NCBI RefSeq assembly: GCF_007859635.1
Contig: NZ_CP042306.1
Location: 806,001-870,000, forward strand
Source of the DNA: Sphingomonas panacisoli
GTDB lineage: Bacteria; Pseudomonadota; Alphaproteobacteria; Sphingomonadales; Sphingomonadaceae
Reading direction: 5' to 3'
DNA: 64,000 nt
Part shown: in pieces, positions 46,373-54,370 of the stretch
Layout: each line of letters starts with the position of its first letter
Position numbering within the stretch: the first letter of the stretch is position 1
Made by a program: the position numbers and the translations under genes
Notes under the pieces: model-generated
Database searches by the model: none
Seen by the model: the letters and a program-made list of their open reading frames with translations, nothing else
What the model was told of the DNA's origin: nothing

Positions 46373-46855
46373 CTACATTTTCGACAGCATGTCGAGATGC
46401 ATCTTCACGACCGGCGCTATTTTCGACGCGGCCGTCCGCAGCGGTTTCGCGCCGCCTTCGCGGCCATAGGCTTCCATCAGCACCAGCGCCGACTGATGCG
46501 CCGCTTTCTGCTGGTCGATATAGAGTTGGTCGCGCGCCGCCCCGCTTGCTGCCCGCAACGCCGCAAGATTGCGCATCTGCTCGGCATCCAGTTTCGGCGC
46601 GGGCACCACGACGCGCGACGCACGCGCGGCGGCCTTGATATCGTTGGTGCTCTTGGTGTGATCGCGGACCATCTCCGCGGCGAACTTTTTCACCGCCGGG
46701 TTGGTCGACGTCATCATGAGGCGGCCTTCCTGCCGCTCGAACAGGTCGCTCGCGCCGGCTTTCTTCACGAAATCCTTGGTCGGCGGCGCTGCCATCTGCG
46801 CCATCAGTGCGGCCGGCGTCGCCGCGAGCAGCGCCATTCCCCAAACGATTTTCAT
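46373..46855 (-). CDS. DUF4142 exported protein
   Basis: 160 residues with signal peptide ending ALMAQ. The mature part is a ferritin-like helical bundle of the DUF4142 family (VKKAGASDLFERQEGRLMM, AAEMVRDHTKSTNDIK). Metal binding is predicted for the family, not shown. Ribosome site GGAGG immediately upstream on the minus strand. Such proteins are often stress induced in sphingomonads. Confidence 0.88.
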   Translation of the reverse strand: MKIVWGMALLAATPAALMAQMAAPPTKDFVKKAGASDLFERQEGRLMMTSTNPAVKKFAAEMVRDHTKSTNDIKAAARASRVVVPAPKLDAEQMRNLAALRAASGAARDQLYIDQQKAAHQSALVLMEAYGREGGAKPLRTAASKIAPVVKMHLDMLSKM

Positions 46856-47065
46856 ACGAACCTCCTATCGGGCCATCCGGCGTTGGATGGGATCATCGGA
46901 CAAGTCCTGCTTTCGGTATTGGTTCCGCGACTCCCAACGTAACCGAACGCATTGGGGACGGTTTGCCGCAGTTCGAAAAATCGCATTAACTTCCGTTAGG
47001 TTGGCGGCATCCGGACGGATCGCATGCGGTGAAGCGCGCGTTCGCGTTGCTCAACCGGAAGAGAG

Positions 47066-47611
47066 ATGAACATGGCGACCGACCTCGACGACGCGCCTGC
47101 CGTGACGCGCAAGCATATCAAGCCCGATCGCGATCTGACCGCCGCGGCTGTAACGATCAACCGGCCGGCAGCCGACCTGTTCGCTTATTACCGCGACTTC
47201 ACCAATCTCCCGAGCTTCATGGAGAACGTCGTTCGCATCGACGCGCTCGACGGCGGTCGTTCGCACTGGGTGGTCAAGGCGCCCGGTGGCAAGACCGTGG
47301 AATGGGACGCGCGTGTGACGAACGAGGTCGAGGGTGAGGAAATCACCTGGCAATCGGAGGACGGCGCCGAGGTCCCCAATTCGGGTCGCGTCACCTTCCG
47401 CGATGCGGGTGCGCGCGGCACCGTGGTCACGGCGACGATCGCCTACCAGCCGCCCGCCGGCACGATCGGCAAGCTGATCGCCAAGATGTTTCAGCGCGAG
47501 CCGGCCATCCAGGCGCGGCGTGATCTGCGCCGCTTCAAGCAGTTGATGGAAACCGGCGAGGTCGCGACCCCTGCGATGAACGCCAAGCAATTCGAGGAGA
47601 TGGGATTGTGA
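47066..47611 (+). CDS. SRPBCC family protein
   Basis: 181 residues; an ATG at 47072 is equally possible. START-like helix-grip fold: [20 protein letters not shown], then [25 protein letters not shown]. This form (ligand-binding or chaperone-like) is often placed before zinc-dependent dehydrogenases in alphaproteobacteria. The downstream GTG overlaps its TGA (GTGA). Confidence 0.85.
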   Translation: MNMATDLDDAPAVTRKHIKPDRDLTAAAVTINRPAADLFAYYRDFTNLPSFMENVVRIDALDGGRSHWVVKAPGGKTVEWDARVTNEVEGEEITWQSEDGAEVPNSGRVTFRDAGARGTVVTATIAYQPPAGTIGKLIAKMFQREPAIQARRDLRRFKQLMETGEVATPAMNAKQFEEMGL

Positions 47612-48795
47612 GAGCGCTCGCGTGGCACGGCAAGCACGACGTCCGCGTCGACACCGTCGACGATCCCGGGATCGTCAATCCGCGAGACGCGATCATCAAG
47701 GTCACCTCGACCGCGATATGCGGGTCAGACCTGCACCTCTACGATGGCTATATTCCGACGATGCAGTCGGGCGACATCCTTGGCCACGAGTTCATGGGCG
47801 AGGTGGTCGAGGTCGGGCCGAAGTCGACGCTCAAGAAAGGCCAGCGCGTCGTCGTGCCGTTCACGATCGCGTGCGGCGCCTGTTATCACTGCGGCAAGCA
47901 TCAATATTCGGCGTGCGACAACGGCCTGCCTGCCGACAATCAGGACATCGCGCAGGAACTGTACGGCCAGCCGATGTCGGGCCTGTTCGGCTACAGCCAC
48001 ATGACAGGCGGCTATGCCGGCGGTCAGGCCGAATATGTTCGCGTCCCGTTCAGCGACGTCGGGCCGATCATCATTCCCGAGGGCATCGACGACGACAAGG
48101 TGCTGTTTCTGTCGGACATCCTGCCGACCGGCTGGATGGCGGCGGAAAACGCCGAGATCGAACCCGGCGATACCGTTGCGGTATGGGGCTGCGGGCCGGT
48201 CGGCTTGTTTGCAGTACAGTCCGCGTTCCTGATGGGTGCCGAGCGCGTCATCGCGATCGACCATTTCCCGCACCGGCTCGAGCTGGCGAAGAAATTCGGC
48301 GCAGAGACGATCAATTTCGAGGAAAGCGAAACCTATGAGGCGCTGATGCTGATGACCGGCGGGATCGGCCCCGATGCCGTGATCGACGCCGTCGGTCTCG
48401 AAGCGCACGGCTTCTTCGTCGACAATGTGATCGACCAGATCAAGGCATCGACCTTCCTGGGCACCGACCGGACGCATTCGATCCGCCAGGCGATCTTCGC
48501 GTGCCGCAAGGGCGGCCGGGTGTCGATGCCGGCGGTCTATGGCGGCTTCGTCGACAAGTTCCCGCTCGGCGCGTTCATGGAGAAGGGTTTGACGCTCAAG
48601 ACCGGCCAGACCCATGTCCAGCACTATATGCCGGGGCTGCTTCAGGCCATCCTCGATGGGAAGATCGATAGCGACTTCCTGATCAGCCACCGCCTGCCGC
48701 TCGAGGACGCGCCCAAGGGCTACAAGATGTTCCACGACAACCAGAACGAAGTGACAAAGGTCGTGCTGAAACCCGGCATGACGACGGCAGCTTAA
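47608..48795 (+). CDS. zinc-dependent alcohol dehydrogenase, formaldehyde-dehydrogenase-like
   Basis: 395 residues, medium-chain dehydrogenase. Catalytic zinc site in [11 protein letters not shown] and [12 protein letters not shown], structural zinc cysteines in [17 protein letters not shown], Rossmann GCGPVGLFA near residue 195. Resembles glutathione-independent formaldehyde dehydrogenases. A GFA-family protein downstream also hints at aldehyde detoxification. Coupled to SRPBCC by GTGA. Confidence 0.9.
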   Translation: MRALAWHGKHDVRVDTVDDPGIVNPRDAIIKVTSTAICGSDLHLYDGYIPTMQSGDILGHEFMGEVVEVGPKSTLKKGQRVVVPFTIACGACYHCGKHQYSACDNGLPADNQDIAQELYGQPMSGLFGYSHMTGGYAGGQAEYVRVPFSDVGPIIIPEGIDDDKVLFLSDILPTGWMAAENAEIEPGDTVAVWGCGPVGLFAVQSAFLMGAERVIAIDHFPHRLELAKKFGAETINFEESETYEALMLMTGGIGPDAVIDAVGLEAHGFFVDNVIDQIKASTFLGTDRTHSIRQAIFACRKGGRVSMPAVYGGFVDKFPLGAFMEKGLTLKTGQTHVQHYMPGLLQAILDGKIDSDFLISHRLPLEDAPKGYKMFHDNQNEVTKVVLKPGMTTAA

Positions 48796-48806
48796 AGGAT
48801 ATCGAC

Positions 48807-49589
48807 ATGGCCAACAAACTTGCGATCGTAACCGGTGCCTCGACCGGTATCGGGTTCGAACTGGCGAGCATTGCTGCCAAGGATGGCTACGATTTGATCG
48901 TCGTTGCCGACGAAGCGCTGATCGACGCGGCGGCCCGTGATTTCGAGCAATTCGGCACTGATGTTCAATCGGTAGAGGCGGACCTGTCGACGATCACCGG
49001 TGTCGACACATTGCTGGCGGCCGCGAGCGGGCGGCAGATCGACTTGCTCTGCGCCAATGCCGGCACCGGTACCGGCGGTGCATTCCTCGATCAGGACGTC
49101 GCCACCTGGCGGCATGCCGTCGACACGAACGTGACGGGCACCATCTATCTGGTGCAACGCGTGTTGCGTGACATGGTGGCGCGCGACGACGGCAAGATAC
49201 TCGTGACCGGGTCGATCGCGGGTTACATTCCCGGCAGCTTCAATGCGGTCTACAATGCGACGAAGGCATTCGTGGACAATTTCACCGAAGCGCTGCGCAA
49301 CGAGATCAAGGAATCGAAAGGCGTCACGCTGACCACGCTGATGCCGGGGCCGGTCGATACCGAATTTTTCGCGCGGGGCGACATGCTCGACACGCAAGTA
49401 GGTCAGGACCCCAACAAGGCTGATCCGGCGGACGTCGCGAAGGACGGCTGGGACGCGATAATGGCGGGCAAGGGTCACATCGTGTCGGGCTGGAAGAACA
49501 AGCTGCAGGTCGCCGCCGCGGGTGTTGTGCCGCAGAAAGTGCTGGCCGAACTGCATCGCGGGATGGCCGAGCCTCGGTCGGACGACTGA
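48807..49589 (+). CDS. SDR family oxidoreductase
   Basis: 260 residues. TGASTGIG at residues 9-16, CANAGTGTGG, GSIAGYIPGS and the catalytic YNATK. ADEALIDAA after beta-2 suggests NAD rather than NADP. Ribosome site AAAGGA 11 bases after the dehydrogenase stop, so the same operon. Substrate unknown. Confidence 0.9.
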   Translation: MANKLAIVTGASTGIGFELASIAAKDGYDLIVVADEALIDAAARDFEQFGTDVQSVEADLSTITGVDTLLAAASGRQIDLLCANAGTGTGGAFLDQDVATWRHAVDTNVTGTIYLVQRVLRDMVARDDGKILVTGSIAGYIPGSFNAVYNATKAFVDNFTEALRNEIKESKGVTLTTLMPGPVDTEFFARGDMLDTQVGQDPNKADPADVAKDGWDAIMAGKGHIVSGWKNKLQVAAAGVVPQKVLAELHRGMAEPRSDD

Positions 49590-49650
49590 TCGTCATGCCG
49601 CTGTCTGGCGCGTGAACCCTCCCGCGTTGCGATCCGAACGGAGGCCTCAG

Positions 49651-50433
49651 ATGTCCGACCTTGCAGACCCACCCGCGAAGAACCTGAGCGATGCCCATAC
49701 CGCACAACCCGCCTTGACCGGTCGCAAAGCGATCGTCACCGGCGGCACCACCGGAATCGGTCGCGCGATCGCCGTGCTCCTCGCTTCGGAGGCCGTCGAC
49801 GTGTTCGTCTGCGGACGCGACGAACAGCATCTTAATGATGGGCTCGAGCGGATCCGCGAGGTTGGCAAGGGCGGCGGGATGACGGTCGATCTCGCCGACC
49901 CCGACGGTGTCGATCGCTTCGTCAGCGGTGCGAAGGACTATTTCGGCGACTTCGACATCGCGATCATCAACGCGGCAATCCCCGCCAAGGGCTTGACGAC
50001 CATGACCGCCGACGAGCTGCGTTACGCGATCGCGACCGATTTCACGGCCTATCTGACGACCGCCTATGCGGCGGCCGACGTCATGAAAGACCATGGAGAC
50101 ATCGTTTTCATCGGCTCGGTCGCCGCTCATTTGCTCGGCGCGGGCGGCAGCGTCTATGCGGGCATGAAGGCGGGCGTGGCCGGGTTCGCCGAAGCGGTGC
50201 GCAAGGAGCTGGCGCCCAAGGGCATCAAGGTCTGCAACGTCGAGCCGGCCAAGACCGGTGCGGACTTTCAATATCCCGATTTCAGCGCCGAAAAACAGGC
50301 GGAGGAAATCCGTAAAGAAACGATGCTGCGCGCCGAAGACATCGCGGTCGGTGTTCATTACGTGCTCACCCAACCGCGTCGCGCGGTCGTCCAGCAAGTC
50401 GTGATAGCGCCCCGCGCTCGTGGCGACGAATAG
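49651..50433 (+). CDS. SDR family oxidoreductase
   Basis: 260 residues, ATG at 49651 after GGAGG. TGGTTGIG near residue 31, NAAIPAKG, SVAAHLLGAGGS, catalytic YAGMK. CGRDEQ after beta-2 carries an Arg, which suggests NADP use. Second SDR in a row, only moderately similar to the one before, so not a recent duplication. Confidence 0.9.
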   Translation: MSDLADPPAKNLSDAHTAQPALTGRKAIVTGGTTGIGRAIAVLLASEAVDVFVCGRDEQHLNDGLERIREVGKGGGMTVDLADPDGVDRFVSGAKDYFGDFDIAIINAAIPAKGLTTMTADELRYAIATDFTAYLTTAYAAADVMKDHGDIVFIGSVAAHLLGAGGSVYAGMKAGVAGFAEAVRKELAPKGIKVCNVEPAKTGADFQYPDFSAEKQAEEIRKETMLRAEDIAVGVHYVLTQPRRAVVQQVVIAPRARGDE

Positions 50434-50470
50434 CTCGCCCGCCACCACCGCGGCCCTCCCATCGTCGGCG

Positions 50471-50905
50471 CTATAATTCGGTCTGGCCGGAAGCTAGGCC
50501 ACGCGTATTCGGGCGCAAGGCGTCGTAGCGCGGCAGGCCATCGGTGAACGTCGTCCAGCTTGGTGCTTGGCGAGCGAACAGGTGGAAACCGGGCGTGACG
50601 GCGTTCGGGTCGTCGAGTGAGCCCACCGCGATGTCGATCTCGTCGGCCTGGTGCCGAACGTGGATCGTGAGCGGCGTGCCGCACGCCGTGCAAAAGGACC
50701 GCTCGCCAGTCGGCGTGGAGGCGAAGCGCCCGGCCTTGCCCTCGTCATCGACGATCACAAAGGCGAAGAGCGGCACCGTCGTGAATATCATTCCACCCGA
50801 CCCTGACAGTCGCTGGCAGAGCCGGCAATGGCACCAACCCGTGTCATACGGTTGATAATCGAGGCGATAGCGTACCGCCCCACACGCACATCCGCCTTCA
50901 AGCAT
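50471..50905 (-). CDS. GFA family protein (CENP-V/GFA zinc domain)
   Basis: 144 residues. Two zinc sites: GGCACGAVRY at the start with WCHCRLCQRLSG, then FCTACGTPLTI. The family is named after glutathione-dependent formaldehyde-activating enzyme, but the function of most members is unproven. Convergent with the SDR operon; overlaps the UVR-domain gene start by eight bases. Confidence 0.88.
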   Translation of the reverse strand: MLEGGCACGAVRYRLDYQPYDTGWCHCRLCQRLSGSGGMIFTTVPLFAFVIVDDEGKAGRFASTPTGERSFCTACGTPLTIHVRHQADEIDIAVGSLDDPNAVTPGFHLFARQAPSWTTFTDGLPRYDALRPNTRGLASGQTEL

Positions 50906-51218
50906 TGCTTGTATCCCTAGTCTTTCGACACGCGCTGCCGACTTTGCCGCGCCGCTTTTGGCCTGCCGTCATCGGATCGGGCTTGGGCGGCGGGCGCCAG
51001 CCGATGGGCGGTTCGATCCGCGGTTGACTGGTGCCGAGGCCCATCGCGCCGGGCGCAGGGCGGCGCACCCCAGACAGATCGGCGTCTTCGATCGCGTTGT
51101 CCTCCGCCCCGCCCCGCAGCAAGGCGATGCGATCGCGGCAATCGGTAGCGCGTTCGAAATCGTTCGCCGCCGCGGCTTCGGCCATTTCTTCCATCAATGC
51201 CGCTATGAGATCGCTCAT
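50898..51218 (-). CDS. UVR-motif small protein
   Basis: 106 residues. The N-terminal helical pair MEEMAEAAAANDFERATDCR is a UvrB/UvrC (UVR) interaction motif; the rest is Pro/Arg-rich and disordered. UVR motifs mediate pairing with UvrC or ClpC-type partners. Eight-base overlap with the GFA gene suggests a two-gene operon. Confidence 0.7.
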   Translation of the reverse strand: MSDLIAALMEEMAEAAAANDFERATDCRDRIALLRGGAEDNAIEDADLSGVRRPAPGAMGLGTSQPRIEPPIGWRPPPKPDPMTAGQKRRGKVGSACRKTRDTSNA

Positions 51219-51319
51219 GGTCGCCGGGGAAGCCTTCTTCTCCGTCGTTGCACTTCACCGCTGAGCCGGCCCGATGGGCATGAACGCTACTCGCTCCGTG
51301 CGGCCGACCCGGTCATGAG

Positions 51320-51538
51320 CTACGCGATTTGTTGCAGCCGCAACCGTTCGAACGCCAGCGCGCAGAGCGACCCATCGGGTTCGGCAGCGGTGAGGCAGCG
51401 CACTTCGCGCGGACTCAAACCGTAAGCGACCGCGAAGGCCTCGACGGCGCGGTCGCTCGTTTCCGGACGGACTGCGCCGATGCTCCACGGTTCGCTTGCG
51501 CTATCGGGATTGACGCGAACCGCCGTGGGCCCGTTCAC
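51320..51538 (-). CDS. small protein coupled to the membrane-associated gene upstream
   Basis: 72 residues from the GTG at 51538, which overlaps the preceding TGA (GTGA). Contains AVEAFAVAYGLSPREVRCLT, which resembles a LuxR-type HTH start (LSPREVEVL) but is too short for a full domain. Function unknown. Coding bias matches neighbours. Confidence 0.5.
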   Translation of the reverse strand: MNGPTAVRVNPDSASEPWSIGAVRPETSDRAVEAFAVAYGLSPREVRCLTAAEPDGSLCALAFERLRLQQIA

Positions 51539-51801
51539 GCCGACACGGCCTCGTCGATGACGCGCTCGACGGTCGATTGGGCCGCCGCCGGCGTCACGGG
51601 GATCGACGAGGTCAACTCGCGTTTCGCCGCCTGGCCCGCCGCCGTCAGTTTGCGCTTGACCGTAGCGTTGAATCGCTCGCCCAGTGGCCGCAACCACCGG
51701 CGCTCGGCGCGGAACATCGGCACGATCGCCGCCGCCATTGCGCCGCCGGCCATCGCAGCGGTCGCCAAGGCCAAGGGTCGCGCGTCGGTGCTGATTTTCA
51801 T
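51535..51801 (-). CDS. small protein, one membrane helix
   Basis: 88 residues, beginning MKISTDARPLALATAAMAGG, with a single hydrophobic segment (about residues 10-29) and then a basic helical region with RRWLRPLGERFNATVKRKL. Family unknown. ATG at 51801; AAGGAAA lies about ten bases upstream. Stop overlaps the next gene start. Confidence 0.6.
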   Translation of the reverse strand: MKISTDARPLALATAAMAGGAMAAAIVPMFRAERRWLRPLGERFNATVKRKLTAAGQAAKRELTSSIPVTPAAAQSTVERVIDEAVSA

Positions 51802-51887
51802 CTCTGGATTTCCTTGACCTGAGTAAGCTGGGTTGGGGGGATGTATCGGTTGACGGTGCCGGCCGAGCGGACGAGCCGGGCGTCTCG

Positions 51888-52127
51888 TCATTCCTGCACC
51901 GTGACGACGTCGCCGAACGTAATCGTCGTGACGGTGTCGCCGGCCTCGTTGGCGAGGACGATATGGTGCGAGCGGACCAGGTGACGGTGCCGACGGACCG
52001 ATTCGGCAGCCTGGATCGCGACTTCCTCTTCGGCGAGCGCGATCGCGGCCGCGTCGTCCGGGCACTCGGTGCCTTCGTCGTCGCTGGTGACTTCGTCGTT
52101 GAAGAGATGGAAAAAGTATCGGGCCAT
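51888..52127 (-). CDS. DUF6894-like small protein
   Basis: 79 residues. MARYFFHLFNDEV followed by DDEGTECPDDAAAIALAEEE matches the small alphaproteobacterial family that begins with PRYFFHL and an acidic E/D-G-x-E segment. Function unknown, soluble. Monocistronic; no clear ribosome site. Confidence 0.7.
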   Translation of the reverse strand: MARYFFHLFNDEVTSDDEGTECPDDAAAIALAEEEVAIQAAESVRRHRHLVRSHHIVLANEAGDTVTTITFGDVVTVQE

Positions 52128-52215
52128 GAAATTGCAAATTCTCAGGGTAGGAAATGGTTGCCGCGCACCGCGGACAAGCTGACGGAGGTTAAGCCGAATT
52201 CTGTTCGGGTCGCGC

Positions 52216-52941
52216 TCAGGGCGTGCGGTCGTGATTATCCAGGTAGAGATAGTCGGGCGTGAATTCGGCGAGCCGCGCCAGCTTTGCGAGATCGAGAACG
52301 CGGACGCGCTGGCGGGCGATCTCGACCAATCCGATCTCGCGCAACGTACGCAGCGTCCGATTGACGTGGACGCTGGTCAAGCTGCACGCCTCGCCGATCT
52401 CCTGTTGGGTTAGCGGCCACTCGAACGCGCCATTATCGACCAGGCCGACTGCGTCGAGCCGCGCATAGGTTTCGCAGATCAAATGCGCGATGCGGCCTTC
52501 GGCATCGAGCCGCCCCAACCGGAAGATCCACTCGCGGTGCATGGCGGCGTCGACCAACGTCGAGAACCAGAGCATTCTGCCAAGCGTTGGGTAGCGCTCG
52601 ATCAGGGCCGTGAGTTTGCCGTGCTGGGCGTAGGAAACTTCACAGTCGCCGATCGTCGCGATGTCATGATCGAGGCGCTTCATCGGATAGCCGTGGAGAT
52701 CGACGAAATCGCCCGAAGTCTCGATGCTGAGAATCTGGCGATGGCCGTTGGCTCCGTCGAGGAAGCGGCACATGAACCCCTGTAGGAGGAACGTGCTGCG
52801 GTCGGTGGTCTCGCCGGCCCGAATGATCGTCGTTCTCTTGGGGATCCGCGCCGGTGGCGACATGATCGCGTCGAGCGCTGCCAGTTCTTCGTCGCTCAAC
52901 TGTTCGCGGCGGCGATGCCGCAGAAAATCCTCGGTTAGCAT
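52216..52941 (-). CDS. Crp/Fnr family transcriptional regulator
   Basis: 241 residues, ATG at 52941 with GAGG eight bases upstream. Effector domain with GHRQILSIETSGDFVDLHGYPM and C-terminal winged helix with EIGEACSLTSVHVNRTLRTL. No Fe-S cysteines. Same overall type as the one at 26651 but divergent in sequence. Regulators of this kind are abundant in sphingomonads; the ligand is unknown. Next to a decayed relaxase. Confidence 0.88.
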   Translation of the reverse strand: MLTEDFLRHRRREQLSDEELAALDAIMSPPARIPKRTTIIRAGETTDRSTFLLQGFMCRFLDGANGHRQILSIETSGDFVDLHGYPMKRLDHDIATIGDCEVSYAQHGKLTALIERYPTLGRMLWFSTLVDAAMHREWIFRLGRLDAEGRIAHLICETYARLDAVGLVDNGAFEWPLTQQEIGEACSLTSVHVNRTLRTLREIGLVEIARQRVRVLDLAKLARLAEFTPDYLYLDNHDRTP

Positions 52942-52989
52942 AGTCTCAAAGCCTCCGTTGGCGAACAAACGTCGGCAACGGCAAGTCGT

Positions 52990-54059
52990 TCAGTCCAATC
53001 GCGAAGGGTCCGAACGCGCCGACATTGTCCGTTACATGCAGCGCGGATGTGCCGGTCGCGCGATTGACCGGTCGCCGGCAGAGCTGGCGATCTTCAATCC
53101 GCTCACGGCCGGCGACCCGGCGCTGACGGGCCCGCTGATCGAGCGTGGCCTCCGCCTAACAAACATGGGGACCGTCACTATCTGCCGATTGAAGGCATCG
53201 ACGGGCGCGGATATTATTTGGCGATTGGCAAAGGCGAGAATGTCGAGGCGATCCCCGATGGCGCGATCGTGCGGATCGATGCAAGCGAGGACGGAGCGCG
53301 CGGCGTCGATCGCACCGTCGCTTCCGTCGCCGAGGCGAATGGCGGGCGCTACAATGTGGAACCGCATTTGCATCACGATCCGAGCGCCAACGAAGCCTTC
53401 GCTCAGACCCATGTTCGCCAGCTGGACGCGATGCGCCGCCTCATCGGCACGTCGACCCGCAAAGCCTCAGGGCAGTGGGTGATTTTTCGAACGACCATTC
53501 GGCCGACGCGCAACCCTATGAGGCGCGGCGCGCGCGCGACCGTCGTGGCCTTCGAAATCCTGTCGGTGCAACTGCTCGCCACGCTGCCCGACGCGGATGC
53601 CGAAACCTGGCTCGACCACCGGCTGCTATCGCCCGACAGCGCGGCCGTTCGCGCAGCCCGGTTCGGCGCCGACCTCCGCTAAGCGCAAGAGCGGCGCGCC
53701 GTTGGCTCATCGCGCAAGCTCTCGCTGCCGGGGAAGCGGGACGCGCGACCTATGTGGCAGGGATGGTAGCGGCGCTACGGCAGCGGGGATTGCGCAGGGT
53801 TACAGCGCAGGTGTCGCATGAGCTCGGATTCCACTTCTCGGAAGCGGAGGGCGGCGATTATGTGGAGGGCGTTCTCCGGCCCCGCCTCGACCTCCTGAGC
53901 GGACGTTTCGCGGCGATCGAAAAGTCACGCGAGTTTACCCTCGTCCCGTGGCGGACGATCTTCGATCGCCAGGTCGGCAAATCGGTATCGGGAATCTTGT
54001 GGGGCGACGGCGGAAGTTGGTCGGTCGGGCGCGGACGCGGCGGGCCCGCGATTTCGTGA
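52990..54059 (+). pseudogene. relaxase/mobilization nuclease remnant (RlxS, DUF3363), several frameshifts
   Basis: The C-terminal half of an RlxS-type relaxase can be followed across at least four frame changes: GDPALTGPLIERGL near 53130; HGDRHYLPIEGIDGRGYYLA after a shift near 53160; IPDGAIVRID and EPHLHHDPSANEAFAQTHVR up to 53480; SNDHSADAQPYEARRARDRR in another frame; then VVAFEILSVQLLATLPDADA to 53682; finally LIAQALAAGEAGRATYVAGM to REFTLVPWRTIFDRQ and GRGRGGPAIS at 54059. The N-terminal nickase domain is gone. No other mobility genes are nearby. Confidence 0.8.
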
Positions 54060-54080
54060 CCGACCGGCCCGGCGAGAAGA

Positions 54081-54257
54081 TCAGCGTTTGAGATATTTTT
54101 CTACCGCCTCGGCGCCGTTGCCGACGGCGTCGACCGCTTGCTGCAGACGGTCGCGGCTGACACCGAACCTGTCGGTCCAATAAGAGACTTCATAGTTTTC
54201 GCCCATTGCGATGCGCGAAGCATCCTGCGGCGCGCGCCGGGTCTTGTTGTCGGACAT
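54081..54257 (-). CDS. DUF3606 small protein
   Basis: 58 residues: MSDNKTRRAPQDASRIAMGE, then VSYWTDRFGVSRDRLQQAV, the DUF3606 pattern. GGAG ribosome site. Likely a small helical, HTH-like protein. A possible general-stress promoter (minus strand, GAAAC-N16-CGTT, 54293-54317) lies upstream, one mismatch from consensus. Confidence 0.8.
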   Translation of the reverse strand: MSDNKTRRAPQDASRIAMGENYEVSYWTDRFGVSRDRLQQAVDAVGNGAEAVEKYLKR

Positions 54258-54292
54258 AATCGATCTCCTTCTGTCCACGCTCCTACGTCTCC

Positions 54293-54317
54293 AACGCACC
54301 TGATTCCATCGAGTTTC
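54293..54317 (-). promoter_or_regulatory. weak candidate EcfG promoter of the DUF3606 gene
   Basis: On the minus strand, GAAAC, 16 bases, CGTT; consensus would be GGAAC. It lies about 36 bases before the DUF3606 start. Confidence 0.3.
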
Positions 54318-54370
54318 GCGCGCCCGAGCCGGGGAGGGAACGATCAGACCGCGAGGTGAGTCTTGGAGAG

